Of a DNA stretch of 64,000 nt, positions 36,345 to 45,639 are shown piece by piece. This DNA comes from Reyranella massiliensis 521 (GTDB lineage Bacteria; Pseudomonadota; Alphaproteobacteria; Reyranellales; Reyranellaceae). Both the position numbers and the translations under genes were made by a program. Within the stretch, counting starts at the first letter, position 1. Every line of letters begins with the position of its first letter. Location of the stretch: the NCBI RefSeq assembly GCF_000312425.1, contig NZ_HE997181.1, positions 2,394,260 through 2,458,259 on the forward strand, written 5' to 3'. The notes beneath the pieces were generated by a model. It saw only the letters and a list, made by a program, of their open reading frames with translations, had not been told where the DNA came from and did not search any database.

Positions 36345-38510
36345 TCACGAACTCAGGACAAGGCGCGGTACAGCACCACTCAGCTTCAGGGCGCTGCCCC
36401 GGCCCGAGAGAGACGGGTTCGTCATGAAATAGTGATGCGCGATGAAGGGTTCCTTTGCTGCACGGGGCCGGCGGTATTCGCCGTCCGGCGCCATCAGCCA
36501 GCTCTGCCCGTCATCCTTCAGGTTCGCGACCATGATCTGGTCGAGCACCTGCTCGCGCACCGTCTGGTTCTCGACGGGACACAGCAGCTCGACGCGGCGG
36601 TCGAGGTTGCGCGGCATCCAGTCGGCCGAGGAGATGAATACCTTGGCGTCGAGCGACGGCAAGGCCTTGCCGTTGCCAAAGCAGACGATGCGCGCATGTT
36701 CGAGGAAGCGCCCGATCATGCTCTTGACGCGGATATGCTCGCTCAGCCCCGGGACGCCGGCCCGCAGACAGCAGATGCCGCGGATCACCAGATCGATCTG
36801 CACGCCGGCCTGCGAGGCGGCGTAGAGATGGTCGATCAGCTTGGCATCGACCAGCGAGTTCAACTTGGCCCAGATCGCCGCCGGACGGCCCGCCTTGGCA
36901 TTGGCGATCTCGACGTCGATCAGGCTGATCAGCGTCGGACGCAGGGTCACCGGCGCGAAGGCGATCTTCTCCATCTGCTCCGGCCGCGCATAGCCCGTCA
37001 TATAGTTGAACAGACGCGCGGCGTCGCGACCCATCGCGGGATCGCAGGTGAAGAACGAAAGGTCGGTATAGATGCGCGCCGTGATCGGGTGGTAGTTGCC
37101 CGTGCCGAAGTGGACGTAGGTCCGCGTCGCCTGCGCCTCGCGCCGCACCACCATCGAGACCTTGGCGTGGGTCTTGAGATCGATGAAGCCGTAGACGACC
37201 TGCACACCCGCACGTTCGAGATCGCGCGCCCAGCGGATATTGGCTTCCTCGTCGAAGCGCGCCTTGAGTTCGACCAGCGCCGTCACCGTCTTGCCGGCCT
37301 CGGCCGCCGCGATCAGCTCCTTGACGATCGGCGAGTCGGCACTGGTGCGGTAGAGCGTCTGCTTGATGGCCACCACTGCCGGATCGCGCGCAGCCTGGCG
37401 CAGGAACTGCACCACGACGTCGAAGCTCTCGTAGGGATGGTGAACGACGATGTCCTTGGCGCGGATGGCGGCAAAGCAGTCGCCGCCGAAGTCGCGGATG
37501 CGTTCGGGGAAACGGGCATTGTACGGCGCGAACTTGAGGTCGGGCCGATCGTCGACGATGATCGCCTTCACGTCGCCGATGTTGAGCATCAGATCGAGAT
37601 GGAAGACGTGCACGGTCTGCGTCTGCACGGGAATTTCGAGCTGGTCGAACAGGAAGTCGCGCAGCTCGGCCGGCATGGCGCTATTGACCGAAATCGAGAT
37701 CAGGTCGCCGCGACGGCGGCGCTTCAGCGCGCTCTCGTAGAGCAGCACGAGATCCTCGGCCTCCTCGTTGATCTCGACGTCGCTGTCGCGGATCACACGG
37801 AAGAAGGCGCGCTCGATCACCTCGTAGCCGGGAAACAGACGCGGCAGGTAGATGTCGATCAGATCTTCGAGCGGCAGGAGGCGGATCTCCGGCCCGGGCA
37901 GCCGCACGAAGCGATCGACCTGCGGCGGCAGCGGCAGCAGCGCCATCAGCGGGCGGCGGTCGTCCTTGCGGTGCAACTTCAGGATGCCCGAGAAGCCGCC
38001 ATTGGGAATGAACGGGAACGGATGCGCCGGATCGATCGCCAGCGGCGTCAGGATCGGGAACACCTGGTCGATGAAATACTGGTCGAGCCAGTTGCGTTCG
38101 TCGCCGGTCAGCTCGCCGGCATCCAGCACGGCAATCCCCGCCTCGCGCAGCTCCCCCTGCAGCGCCGCCCAGACATCCTGCTGATGTGCCATCAGGATGG
38201 AGGCGCGGTCGCGGATGGCCGAGAGCTGCTCGGACGGCGTCATGCCGTCGTCGCTCAACTGCGTCGAGCGGGTCTGCAGCATGTCGACAAGACCCGCGAC
38301 GCGAACCATGTAGAATTCGTCGAGATTGGCTGCCGATATCGACAGGAAGCGCACCCGCTCCAGGAGCGGATGGCGCGGGTTGCTGGCCTCTTCGAGGACC
38401 CGGGTGTTGAAGGCCAGCCACGACAGTTCGCGATTGATGAAGCGGCGGGGACTGTCGGATGCTATTTCGGGGGCCGGCGTCTGATCCGCCGTTGTGTTGA
38501 GCGCGTCCAT
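36345..38510 (-). CDS. ppk: Polyphosphate kinase 1
   Basis: PPK1 makes long-chain polyphosphate from ATP at the membrane through a phosphohistidine intermediate. The two active-site histidines are His448 (KTHAKVS) and His605 (LEHARI), 157 residues apart as in E. coli (His435/His592). The start ATG at 38510 gives 721 residues, a typical length. An ATG at 38546 would add 12 residues but has no ribosome site. With 38510, the GGGG ribosome site is inside a perfect five-base hairpin (accccgcttggggt), which could limit translation. N-terminal [14 protein letters not shown] and the C-terminal PLD-like domains are complete. Confidence 0.94.
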   Translation of the reverse strand: MDALNTTADQTPAPEIASDSPRRFINRELSWLAFNTRVLEEASNPRHPLLERVRFLSISAANLDEFYMVRVAGLVDMLQTRSTQLSDDGMTPSEQLSAIRDRASILMAHQQDVWAALQGELREAGIAVLDAGELTGDERNWLDQYFIDQVFPILTPLAIDPAHPFPFIPNGGFSGILKLHRKDDRRPLMALLPLPPQVDRFVRLPGPEIRLLPLEDLIDIYLPRLFPGYEVIERAFFRVIRDSDVEINEEAEDLVLLYESALKRRRRGDLISISVNSAMPAELRDFLFDQLEIPVQTQTVHVFHLDLMLNIGDVKAIIVDDRPDLKFAPYNARFPERIRDFGGDCFAAIRAKDIVVHHPYESFDVVVQFLRQAARDPAVVAIKQTLYRTSADSPIVKELIAAAEAGKTVTALVELKARFDEEANIRWARDLERAGVQVVYGFIDLKTHAKVSMVVRREAQATRTYVHFGTGNYHPITARIYTDLSFFTCDPAMGRDAARLFNYMTGYARPEQMEKIAFAPVTLRPTLISLIDVEIANAKAGRPAAIWAKLNSLVDAKLIDHLYAASQAGVQIDLVIRGICCLRAGVPGLSEHIRVKSMIGRFLEHARIVCFGNGKALPSLDAKVFISSADWMPRNLDRRVELLCPVENQTVREQVLDQIMVANLKDDGQSWLMAPDGEYRRPRAAKEPFIAHHYFMTNPSLSGRGSALKLSGAVPRLVLSS

Positions 38511-38514
38511 GTGG

Positions 38515-38528
38515 ACCCCAAGCGGGGT
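38515..38528 (-). promoter_or_regulatory. Hairpin over the ppk ribosome-binding site
   Basis: On the transcribed strand, ACCCC pairs with GGGGT over the loop GCTT, ending four bases before the ATG at 38510. The GGGG is the only plausible ribosome site near that start, so pairing would hide it. If translation starts at 38546 the element is inside the coding region. Confidence 0.4.
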
Positions 38529-38627
38529 ACTCTCCCTAAGGTTCATTGAAACGGTATCGTCTCTACATGACCATGTCATGGCAATTCAGTAATCCATTGA
38601 TCTGAAAGGTTCTTTCCGGTCTATCGC

Positions 38628-39152
38628 ATGAAGACAGTCCTCCTCCTGCGGCATGCGAAATCGGCCTGGGACAACGCCGCCCTGAGCGACCACGACCGCC
38701 CGCTGAACCGGCGGGGCGAGCGCTCGGCCGCCGTCATGGCCGATCATCTGGCGGCCGAGGGCCCCCGCCCCGACCTGATCCTCTGCTCGACGGCGATGCG
38801 GACGCGCCAGACCCTGGCGCCGCTCGTGAAAGCCCTGGGCCTCCCCGCACCGCCGATCTCCCTGGAGAAGGAACTCTATCTCGCCTCCGAGGATGCACTG
38901 CTCCGGCGATTGCAGAGGTTGGCGGACGAGGTGAAGACCGTCCTGCTGATCGGCCATAACGACGGGATCGGCCAGCTGGCCGCGATGCTGGCCGGTCATG
39001 GACCTGAACCGGCCCTGTCCGAACTGCGGGAAAAATATCCGACGGGGGCGCTGGCGACGCTGCGCCTGCCCCGCGGCCCGTGGAGCGCCCTGGCCCCGGA
39101 AGCCTGCGAGCTTCAATCCTTCGTCAGGCCGCGCGATCTCGACAGGAGCTGA
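38628..39152 (+). CDS. SixA-like histidine phosphatase
   Basis: A 174-residue histidine phosphatase (phosphoglycerate mutase superfamily) of the SixA type. The catalytic RHG-like motif is LLLRHAKSAWD with His9; the second histidine is in LLIGHNDG (about residue 109), and TAMRTRQTLAP carries the conserved arginines. SixA in E. coli removes phosphate from the histidine of ArcB-type phosphotransfer proteins, and other members act on small phosphoesters. The gene diverges from ppk and is six bases before the nuclease gene, so they may share a transcript. Confidence 0.88.
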   Translation: MKTVLLLRHAKSAWDNAALSDHDRPLNRRGERSAAVMADHLAAEGPRPDLILCSTAMRTRQTLAPLVKALGLPAPPISLEKELYLASEDALLRRLQRLADEVKTVLLIGHNDGIGQLAAMLAGHGPEPALSELREKYPTGALATLRLPRGPWSALAPEACELQSFVRPRDLDRS

Positions 39153-39158
39153 CGTCCG

Positions 39159-40178
39159 ATGAATCGCAGGGGTGGATGGCTCGCCGCGCTGTTCGTCGGC
39201 CTAGTCGCCGTCGCCGGGCCCCTGCCCTGCTGGGCATGGGGAGCCACCGGCCACGAATGGATCAGCGGGATCGCGATCGAGAAACTGCCGGACTCGATCC
39301 CCGTCTTCGTGCGGACGCCCGAAGCCATCGCCGAGATCGCCGTCATGGGGCGCGAACTGGACCGCTCCAAGGGCGCCGGCCGCACGCACGACGCCGAGCG
39401 CAACCCGGGCCATTGGGTGTCGCTGGCCGACGACGGCTCGGTCGTCGGCGTCCTGCCGCTGGCCGACCTGCCGGAGACGCGCGAGGACTACGACACGCTG
39501 CTGCGGGCCAAGGGCTTTACCCAGTACAAGGCCGGCTACCTGCCCTATGCGATCGTCGACGGCTGGCAGCAGCTCCGCAAGGATTTCGCCTACTGGCGCG
39601 CCGCCAAGAAAGGAATCGAGACCGCCTCCTCGCCCGAGGAGCGCGCCTGGTTCGAATCCGATCTTCGACTGCGGGAGATGCTCACCCTGCGCGACCTCGG
39701 CGTGTGGAGCCACTACGTGGCCGACGCCTCGCAGCCCCTGCACGTCTCCGTGCACTACGAAGGCTGGGGGAACTATCCCAATCCCCACGGCTACACGACC
39801 AAGGACATCGACGCCTATTTCGAGGGAGAGTTCGTCAGGGACAATCTCTCGCGCGCCGCGATAGCCGCGAAGGTCGGGCCCTATCGTTCGTGCGATTGCT
39901 CGATCGAGGCGCAGACGAAGGCGTTGCTGCTCGCCACGCTGGCCCAGGTCGAGCCGCTCTACACGCTCGAAAAGGACGGCGACCTCAAGCCCGGCGGCCC
40001 GCAGGGCATTGCCTTTGCGACCGACCGGCTTGCCGCCGGCGCCACGGCATTGCGCAACATGATCGTGGACGCCTGGCTCTCCAGCGCCGACACGCCGGTC
40101 GGCTACCCGATGGTGAACGTGCGGGATATCGAAAGCGGAAAGGTCCGGGCCACGGAGAAGCTGTTCAAGGGCGATTAG
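39159..40178 (+). CDS. Secreted S1/P1-type zinc nuclease
   Basis: A 339-residue member of the S1/P1 nuclease family, zinc-dependent single-strand nucleases and 3'-nucleotidases. The signal peptide ends PLPCWA, leaving Trp27 as the first mature residue, and the mature N-terminus WGATGH matches the family, in which Trp1 and the following His bind zinc. Further zinc ligands sit in VWSHYVADASQPLHVSVHY (His/Asp pattern HxxAD..QPLH) and a late helix-based motif. Two cysteines (SCDCS) near residue 245 could form a disulfide. The enzyme is expected in the periplasm or outside. It may serve scavenging of nucleic acid phosphate, next to the polyphosphate genes. Confidence 0.88.
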   Translation: MNRRGGWLAALFVGLVAVAGPLPCWAWGATGHEWISGIAIEKLPDSIPVFVRTPEAIAEIAVMGRELDRSKGAGRTHDAERNPGHWVSLADDGSVVGVLPLADLPETREDYDTLLRAKGFTQYKAGYLPYAIVDGWQQLRKDFAYWRAAKKGIETASSPEERAWFESDLRLREMLTLRDLGVWSHYVADASQPLHVSVHYEGWGNYPNPHGYTTKDIDAYFEGEFVRDNLSRAAIAAKVGPYRSCDCSIEAQTKALLLATLAQVEPLYTLEKDGDLKPGGPQGIAFATDRLAAGATALRNMIVDAWLSSADTPVGYPMVNVRDIESGKVRATEKLFKGD

Positions 40179-40290
40179 GGGGCGATCAGGGCAGTTTGTG
40201 ATCTTCCTCGTGCTCAGCCTGATCTCTAGATTTGCTGCTGCGTCGCCGGCACGAGAGCGCGGTGCATCGCGAGACCTCAGGAGACCTGAC

Positions 40291-41571
40291 ATGCGCCCAG
40301 CCGGCATCCTTGCATTGGTCTTGTCGTTGATCGCCAGCAGTCAGGCGCAGGCTCAGCGAGACGGCGCCTACACGACTCCCGCGCCGTTCATGGAGCTGTT
40401 CTTCGACTTCAGTGGCAACGAGGAGCGCGACTATCCCGCCGGCCGGCCGACGATCGGCCAGATGCTGAGCGAGGCCGAGCTTGGCCTGCTGCGCAGCCAC
40501 GCGGCACCGCCGCCTCTGATCCTGGTCGTCGGTTCCGACATCCACGTCTATGACAGCGGCAGCGGCGCGCGGCTGGCGCAGGCGCGCTTCCGGGCAGACC
40601 GCAATAGCGGGTTTTTCGAGATAACGGCGATCAGTCACATCGGCCCGGCAATGGCCTACCTCGCCCAGATCAAAGCCGATGGCGACCCGCGCTGGAAGGA
40701 GCGTCTGGCATCGCTGGTCGACCACGTCCGCAAGGTGCGTGCACTCAACAGCCGCGCGGCGGACAACTGGCTCGACCGGCTCGATCCCCCCTCCTGGCGA
40801 ACCCACAAGGACCAGATCCGCGCCATGGTCGACTATGCCTGCGCGCGCGCCATCGACTATGCCGGTTCGCTCGGCGACGGTACCCGCTTTACCGTCGCGA
40901 ACGTGAATGACGACTTCTTCAACGGCAAATCGGCCGCGTACCCGATCCCGTTCCGCAACGTCATGATCGCCACGTTCATGCTCGACACCGTGCGCACCGC
41001 GACCGAAGTGCAGCGCGCATTGGCGCAGGCAAAACTCGACTGGCCCAACGCCCTTGTGCTGGTGAGCAGCCGGGCCGGCAGCAACGTTTCCGCGGGCCTG
41101 ACCGACGGAACCAATTGGCTGGTGAGCTTCCTGCAGGCGGCATCGGGCTTTACCCTCCCCGGCCAGCGGATAAAGATCGCGCCCTACATGGAGATACGCC
41201 CCGGCCTCGGCGACGCGCAGCTAGCGGCGGATAGTCTCAACTACTACACGAGGCAGGTCTGGGGGCCGCTCTACTACCGCGAACTGATCGCCGATCGCGT
41301 CTTCTCCAACATCCCCACTATCTACCTACCCGGCCGGCCGGCGCTGCCGGGCGACCCAGGCATCACGTCAGCCGACGCGATCGACCAGTTCATGATCCGT
41401 CTCAAGCACTCGCTGCGGGACTCGCGCGAGATGCTGTCCAACACGGTCGCCTTCTGGATGGTAAACGAGCTTGGCCGGAAGAACTGGGATCCGGCTGCGG
41501 TCGACATACCGGGCCTCACGACGGGACTGCCCGCCAACCTGCCGGGCTATCCTGCAATCACCCTCAAGTGA
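40291..41571 (+). CDS. Secreted protein of unknown function
   Basis: I chose the ATG at 40291 because CAGGAGAC lies just upstream and the next residues form a signal peptide (MRPAGILALVLSLIASSQAQAQ); the longer frame has none. The 426-residue precursor is an orphan to me. Features: VVGSDIHVYDSGSGARL (beta-rich segment about residues 80-96), ITAISHIGPAMAYLAQIKADGD (helix), a well-conserved-looking AVANVNDDFFNGKSAAYPIPFRN region, SSRAGSNVSAGLTDGTNW, and a C-terminal region with multiple Pro/Gly turns. No cysteines were seen. It follows the nuclease gene by 112 bases, possibly its own transcript. No enzyme family is suggested. Confidence 0.72.
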   Translation: MRPAGILALVLSLIASSQAQAQRDGAYTTPAPFMELFFDFSGNEERDYPAGRPTIGQMLSEAELGLLRSHAAPPPLILVVGSDIHVYDSGSGARLAQARFRADRNSGFFEITAISHIGPAMAYLAQIKADGDPRWKERLASLVDHVRKVRALNSRAADNWLDRLDPPSWRTHKDQIRAMVDYACARAIDYAGSLGDGTRFTVANVNDDFFNGKSAAYPIPFRNVMIATFMLDTVRTATEVQRALAQAKLDWPNALVLVSSRAGSNVSAGLTDGTNWLVSFLQAASGFTLPGQRIKIAPYMEIRPGLGDAQLAADSLNYYTRQVWGPLYYRELIADRVFSNIPTIYLPGRPALPGDPGITSADAIDQFMIRLKHSLRDSREMLSNTVAFWMVNELGRKNWDPAAVDIPGLTTGLPANLPGYPAITLK

Positions 41572-41624
41572 TCTGCGTTCGTCACGGCTGCGCCACGACG
41601 ACAAAGGCGGTCCATCGCGGTGCC

Positions 41625-42452
41625 TTACGCGAGGCCGAGGCCCATGCCGCCGTCAACGCGGAGAATCTGGCCCGTGACGAACTGGGCTTCGTCTGAAGCC
41701 AGATACAAGGCGGCATAAGCCGTGTCGTAGCCCGTCCCCATCTTGCCGCGCAGGGGAACCTGCGCATCGCGCGCGGCGCGAACCTCGGCCGTCGAGCGGC
41801 CCGTCGCCTGGGCAATTCCGGATACCGCCATCGGCGTGTCCATGAAGCCCATCATGATGGCGTTGGCCCTGATGCCGTGGCGAGCGTTGGACTGGGCAAC
41901 GTGCGTCGTCAGCCTGTTCACCGCCGCCTTGGAAACTTCGTAGGCAAGCTGCGTCGCGCCGCTGGTCGCCGCCAGCGAGGAGATGTTGACGATCGCCCCG
42001 CCCTGCCGTTCGCGCATCGCCGGAAGGGCCGCCTTGATCGTCTGCCACATGCCCTTGAGGTTCACGTCCAGGATCCGGTCGAACACCGCCTCTTCGAGGC
42101 GATGGGCGGGAGCATCGCCGCCGCCGCCGATACCGACGTTGTTGACGAGAATGTCCAGACGGCCATGGCGTGCGAGCGCCTGCTCGACGATGCGCGCGCA
42201 GTCGGCGGCATTCGTGATGTCGGCGGCCAGAGAGGATACGGCAGACGCCGCGGAAGTTTCGCGCGCGATCTCGTCGGATGCGATCTGATCGGCCGTCTTC
42301 TGCGCCCGCTCGGCAATCCTGTCCACGCAGAGCACGGTCGCCCCCTCGCGGGCGAGCAACTGCGCAATGGCGGCGCCATTGCCAATCGTTTCACCCGGCG
42401 TCTGTCCGGCGCCGACGACGACGGCGATCTTTCCTGCAACACGTTTGGCCAT
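41625..42452 (-). CDS. SDR family oxidoreductase
   Basis: A 275-residue classical short-chain dehydrogenase with a cofactor-binding N-terminus and complete active site. The start ATG at 42452 is preceded by AAGGGA; the upstream frame extension is non-coding. The glycine-rich loop VGAGQTPGETIGNGAAIA is longer than the usual TGxxxGIG, the NNVG strand and SSLAAT serine follow, and YEVSKAAVNR supplies the Tyr-xxx-Lys pair. The end is VTGQILRVDGGM, typical of the family. It lies 206 bp downstream of the amidase gene on the same strand; I cannot tell whether it is part of the amide locus. Confidence 0.88.
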   Translation of the reverse strand: MAKRVAGKIAVVVGAGQTPGETIGNGAAIAQLLAREGATVLCVDRIAERAQKTADQIASDEIARETSAASAVSSLAADITNAADCARIVEQALARHGRLDILVNNVGIGGGGDAPAHRLEEAVFDRILDVNLKGMWQTIKAALPAMRERQGGAIVNISSLAATSGATQLAYEVSKAAVNRLTTHVAQSNARHGIRANAIMMGFMDTPMAVSGIAQATGRSTAEVRAARDAQVPLRGKMGTGYDTAYAALYLASDEAQFVTGQILRVDGGMGLGLA

Positions 42453-42612
42453 CTCGAATCCCTTGCTTGCGAGACGCCGAGTTTGGCCACCGCCGCACCG
42501 AATGCAAACGCATTGGCGCCGCTTGTGCCGCCCTGCAACTACTCTGCGATAGGCGCAGCAGGGATTGCCGTGCGATGGCTTCGGTTCCGTACGAGAGCCG
42601 CCCCGTCCGCAG

Positions 42613-42643
42613 GGTCCTCCGGGCTTCAGGGGCCCGAAGGACC
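42613..42643. other. Inverted repeat downstream of the amidase gene
   Basis: GGTCCTCCGGGC (42613-42624) and GCCCGAAGGACC (42632-42643) form a 12-bp stem with one mismatch and a seven-base loop. It lies 16 bases past the amidase stop (minus strand). There is no T-run on that strand, so termination would need Rho or only mRNA stabilisation is involved. The rest of the 206-base gap shows no other recognisable feature. Confidence 0.5.
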
Positions 42644-42658
42644 GCGGCAACGGCTGCC

Positions 42659-44173
42659 TTACATCTTCTTCCAGTCGCCCGACTGCTCGAAGGCAAACGC
42701 CGCCTTGTAGATCGTGGGCTCATCGAAGTGCTTGCCGACCAGCATCAGCGAAACCGGCAGACCATCCGACATGCCGCAGGGCACGGCCATGGCGGGATGA
42801 TGGGTGATGTCGAACGGCGCCGTGTTGGAAATCATGTTGAGCGCGCGCTCGACATAGAGTTCGCGCGGCGCGTCGGCGGGCGGCAACGGCGTCGCCTTCA
42901 GCGGCGTCGTCGGCATCATCAGCAGGTCGAAGTCGTCGAGCGCCTTGTCGTAGGCCGCGGTCAGCAGCCGCGTCTGGTTCATCGCCTTGCCGTAGTAGCG
43001 GCTGCCGTAATAGCGGCGGATATAGGTGCCGAACATGGTGAACAGCTTGGTCGTGTCCGACATCTCATTGGCCCGATTGCGCCAGTTGCGATGGAAGTCC
43101 ATCAGGCTGGTGACATAGAGATCGGGCCGGCTGACGCCGTAGCCGTCGCCCCACATCATGGTCTGGGTCAGGCCCTCGGTGCCGATGGGCATCCAGAGCG
43201 CCGGCGCGACCATATGCATGGGGATCGAGACCTCACTGACCTCGGCCCCCAGCGCTTCGTACTTCTTGGCCGCCGCCCGGACCTTGGCGTTCACGTCCTT
43301 CTCGGCGTTGGCCTGGGCGAAGCCTTCCGTCACGAGGCCGATCTTCATGCCCTTGATGTCGCCCTGAAGCGCCTTGGTGTAGGGGTGCGTCTTGACGTTG
43401 ATCTGGCGCGAATCGTAGCCGTCGGGGCCGGCCAGCACCTCCAGCAGGAGGGCATTGTCGCTGACATTGGCGGTCATCGGGCCGGTATGATCGACGTAGA
43501 TCTCGATCGGCATGATGCCGGTATAAGGCACCAGCCCATGGGTCGGCTTCATGCCGTAGGTGCCGGAGAAGGACGACGGCATGCGGATCGACCCACCCTG
43601 GTCGCCGCCCAAAGCCATGTCCGCCTCGCCCAGCGCGACCAGCACCGCGCTGCCCGACGACGAACCTCCGGCCGAGTAGCCCATCTTGTGCGGATTGTGC
43701 ACCGGCCCCGTCGCATTGGTGTGGCTGCCGCCGGACAGGCAGAAGTTCTCGCAATGCGCCTTGCCCACGATCGTGGCCCCCGCATCGAGCACGCGCTGCA
43801 CGACCGTCGCGTCGATGTCGGGCACATAGCCTTCCAGTGTCGCGGCGCCGTTCATCATCGGCACGCCAGCCAGCATGATGTTGTCCTTCAGCACCACGGT
43901 CTTGCCCTTCAGCTTGCCGCGGGCGGCGCCTTCAACCTTCGTTTTGACGTACCAGGCATTGTGCTTGTTCTCGTCGCCGGTCGGCCGATAGCCCGGCGTG
44001 CGCGGATACTTCACGCGCGGCAGGTTGTCAGGCATCGCATCGACGACGTTGTAGGCCGCCACGCTCCCCCGCATGAGGTCGATGTAGGACTTCACGTCGG
44101 CATCGGTCAGCGACAGGCCGACATCGGCTGCCACCTCGCGCAGTTGCTCTTCGGTCGGAACTTGAACGGCCAT
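42659..44173 (-). CDS. Amidase (nitrile-hydratase-associated type)
   Basis: An amidase-signature hydrolase converting a carboxamide to the acid and ammonia. The 504-residue sequence matches the Rhodococcus nitrile-pathway amidase: Lys96 (VVLKDNIM), Ser171 (GGSSSGS) and Ser195 (GGDQGGS) fall on exactly the residue numbers of the Rhodococcus Ser-Ser-Lys triad, and the MKPTHGLVPYTG and DHTGPMTANV blocks are shared. Substrate may be aliphatic or aromatic amides. It is the last gene of a minus-strand cluster encoding an ABC importer of the urea/amide type, 30 bases downstream of the ATPase gene, so I infer that it hydrolyses the imported amide inside the cell. Confidence 0.92.
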   Translation of the reverse strand: MAVQVPTEEQLREVAADVGLSLTDADVKSYIDLMRGSVAAYNVVDAMPDNLPRVKYPRTPGYRPTGDENKHNAWYVKTKVEGAARGKLKGKTVVLKDNIMLAGVPMMNGAATLEGYVPDIDATVVQRVLDAGATIVGKAHCENFCLSGGSHTNATGPVHNPHKMGYSAGGSSSGSAVLVALGEADMALGGDQGGSIRMPSSFSGTYGMKPTHGLVPYTGIMPIEIYVDHTGPMTANVSDNALLLEVLAGPDGYDSRQINVKTHPYTKALQGDIKGMKIGLVTEGFAQANAEKDVNAKVRAAAKKYEALGAEVSEVSIPMHMVAPALWMPIGTEGLTQTMMWGDGYGVSRPDLYVTSLMDFHRNWRNRANEMSDTTKLFTMFGTYIRRYYGSRYYGKAMNQTRLLTAAYDKALDDFDLLMMPTTPLKATPLPPADAPRELYVERALNMISNTAPFDITHHPAMAVPCGMSDGLPVSLMLVGKHFDEPTIYKAAFAFEQSGDWKKM

Positions 44174-44203
44174 GGCTTCCTCCTCTTTCAGTCGATACCG
44201 GAT

Positions 44204-44905
44204 TCAGGGTGCGAGATGCCGCATCAGTTGCGGATCTGACTTCACGGCGGCAGCCGCACCTTCGAGGGCGACCTGGCCGCGATCCATCACATAGGCGTAG
44301 CTGGCGACTTCGAGGGCCAGCTCGATATGCTGCTCGACGAGGATGACCGCCATCTCGCGCGAGAGCTGCTTCAGGCGGTCGGCGATCTCCTCGATCACCC
44401 CGACCCACACGCCCTCGGTCGGCTCGTCCAGCATGATGAGCTTCGGCCTGCCCAGCACGGCGCGGCCGATCGCCAGCATCTTGCGCTCGCCGCCCGACAA
44501 GGTGCCGGCCGTCTGCGACAGGCGTTGCGCCAGCTTGGGAAAGAAATCGAGCACGTAATCCATGCCCGAGCGATCGGGCTGGCGTACGCAGCCCAGCAGC
44601 AGGTTCTCGCGCACCGTCAGCTTGGTGAAGATGCCGTGCTCCTGCGGCACGTAGCCGATGCCGCGCCGCACCCGGCGCTCCGCCACTTCCCGCTCTACAG
44701 CGGCGCCATCGAAGCGAATCCTTCCGGACATGGGCGGCAGTTCGCCGAACAGCGCCTTCAGGAGGGTCGACTTGCCCGCACCGTTGCGGCCCAGCACGGC
44801 GACGGCGCCGCGCGCCGGCGCCTCGATCGAGACGCCGAACAGCGCCTGGCTGCGGCCATAGCCGGCGCAGAGGCCATCGACCTGCAGGAGGCTTGAGTCA
44901 GACAC
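44204..44905 (-). CDS. ABC transporter ATPase, UrtE/LivF type
   Basis: The 233-residue ATPase starts at GTG 44905, which overlaps the end of the upstream ATPase by eight bases; the longer frame is only the neighbouring gene's tail. The Walker A motif is GRNGAGKST, the signature LSGGERKM, the Walker B LIMLDEPTEG, and the H-loop histidine in VEQHIE. Sequence features (GYGRSQALFG, YVPQEHGIFTKLTVRENL) are those of the second ATPase of branched-chain amino acid or urea importers. It acts as a heterodimer with the upstream LivG/UrtD-like protein. It is followed by the amidase gene. Confidence 0.9.
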   Translation of the reverse strand: MSDSSLLQVDGLCAGYGRSQALFGVSIEAPARGAVAVLGRNGAGKSTLLKALFGELPPMSGRIRFDGAAVEREVAERRVRRGIGYVPQEHGIFTKLTVRENLLLGCVRQPDRSGMDYVLDFFPKLAQRLSQTAGTLSGGERKMLAIGRAVLGRPKLIMLDEPTEGVWVGVIEEIADRLKQLSREMAVILVEQHIELALEVASYAYVMDRGQVALEGAAAAVKSDPQLMRHLAP

Positions 44906-45632
44906 GGGTCGTAAACACCTGCTGGACCTTGGAAGAGCGCTGGATCGCCTCGACATCGCCCTGGTCCAGCACCTTGCCCTGGTCGAGCACGGTCAGCCGG
45001 TCGCAGATGTCGCGGATGAAATGCAGATCGTGCTCGACGATGATCAGGGAGCAATGGGCCTTGATCGGCGCCAGGAGCTCGCCGGTGACGCGCCGCTCTT
45101 CCGGGCTCATGCCGCCGGTCGGCTCGTCGAGCAGCAACAGCTTCGGCCGCAGCGCCAGCGCCATGGCGATCTCCAGCCACTGCTGCTGGCCGTGGCTCAG
45201 CTCGCCTGCCAGGTCGTCGGCACGATCGATGAGCCGGAAGCGTTCGAGCAGACTCGTGACGTCGGCGTCAAGCGCACGGCGCGACAGCGAGAGCAGCAGC
45301 CGCGACAGGCTCTCGGTCGACTGCATTGCCAGCAGCACATTGTCGTAGACCGAGAGTTCCGGGAGCACGGCGGTGATCTGGAACTTGAGGCTGAGACCGG
45401 CACGTGCACGCTCATAAGGCGTGGCGCGCGTGATGTCGTGGCCGTCGAACACGACGGTGCCGCTATCGGCGAAATGCGCACCGGCGATCGCCTTGAGCAA
45501 CGTGCTCTTGCCCGAACCGTTGGGGCCGATCAGTCCATGAAACGTCCCCGCCTGCACGTCGATGTCGACGCCATCCAGCGCCTTCAGGGAACGGAACGTC
45601 TTGCTGACGTTGCGGATTTCGAGGAGCGCCAT
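44898..45632 (-). CDS. ABC transporter ATPase, UrtD/LivG type
   Basis: A 244-residue ATPase with Walker A GPNGSGKST, Walker B LLLLDEPTGG and H-loop IVEHDL. The signature motif is LSHGQQQWLEIAMAL, with histidine instead of the second glycine of LSGGQ. This LSHGQ form is characteristic of UrtD subunits of urea-type importers and separates it from most LivG proteins (which read LSYGQQRRLE). The assignment to the urea/short-amide branch is inference from this motif plus the amidase next door. It ends in an 8-base overlap with the UrtE-like gene and begins seven bases after the permease stop. Confidence 0.9.
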   Translation of the reverse strand: MALLEIRNVSKTFRSLKALDGVDIDVQAGTFHGLIGPNGSGKSTLLKAIAGAHFADSGTVVFDGHDITRATPYERARAGLSLKFQITAVLPELSVYDNVLLAMQSTESLSRLLLSLSRRALDADVTSLLERFRLIDRADDLAGELSHGQQQWLEIAMALALRPKLLLLDEPTGGMSPEERRVTGELLAPIKAHCSLIIVEHDLHFIRDICDRLTVLDQGKVLDQGDVEAIQRSSKVQQVFTTRV

Positions 45633-45639
45633 GGCGGCC

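Noticed and set aside
38560..38600. Possible Pho box before ppk/sixA (TGTCAT followed by TTCAGTAAT)
   Set aside because: Only one half resembles the consensus and the spacing is not right; the nearby CATGAC/GTCATG stem is only six bases long.
44905..44956. Upstream extension of the UrtE-like ATPase to 44956
   Set aside because: The added residues lie inside the preceding ATPase gene and have no family similarity; GTG 44905 gives the usual ATPase N-terminus.
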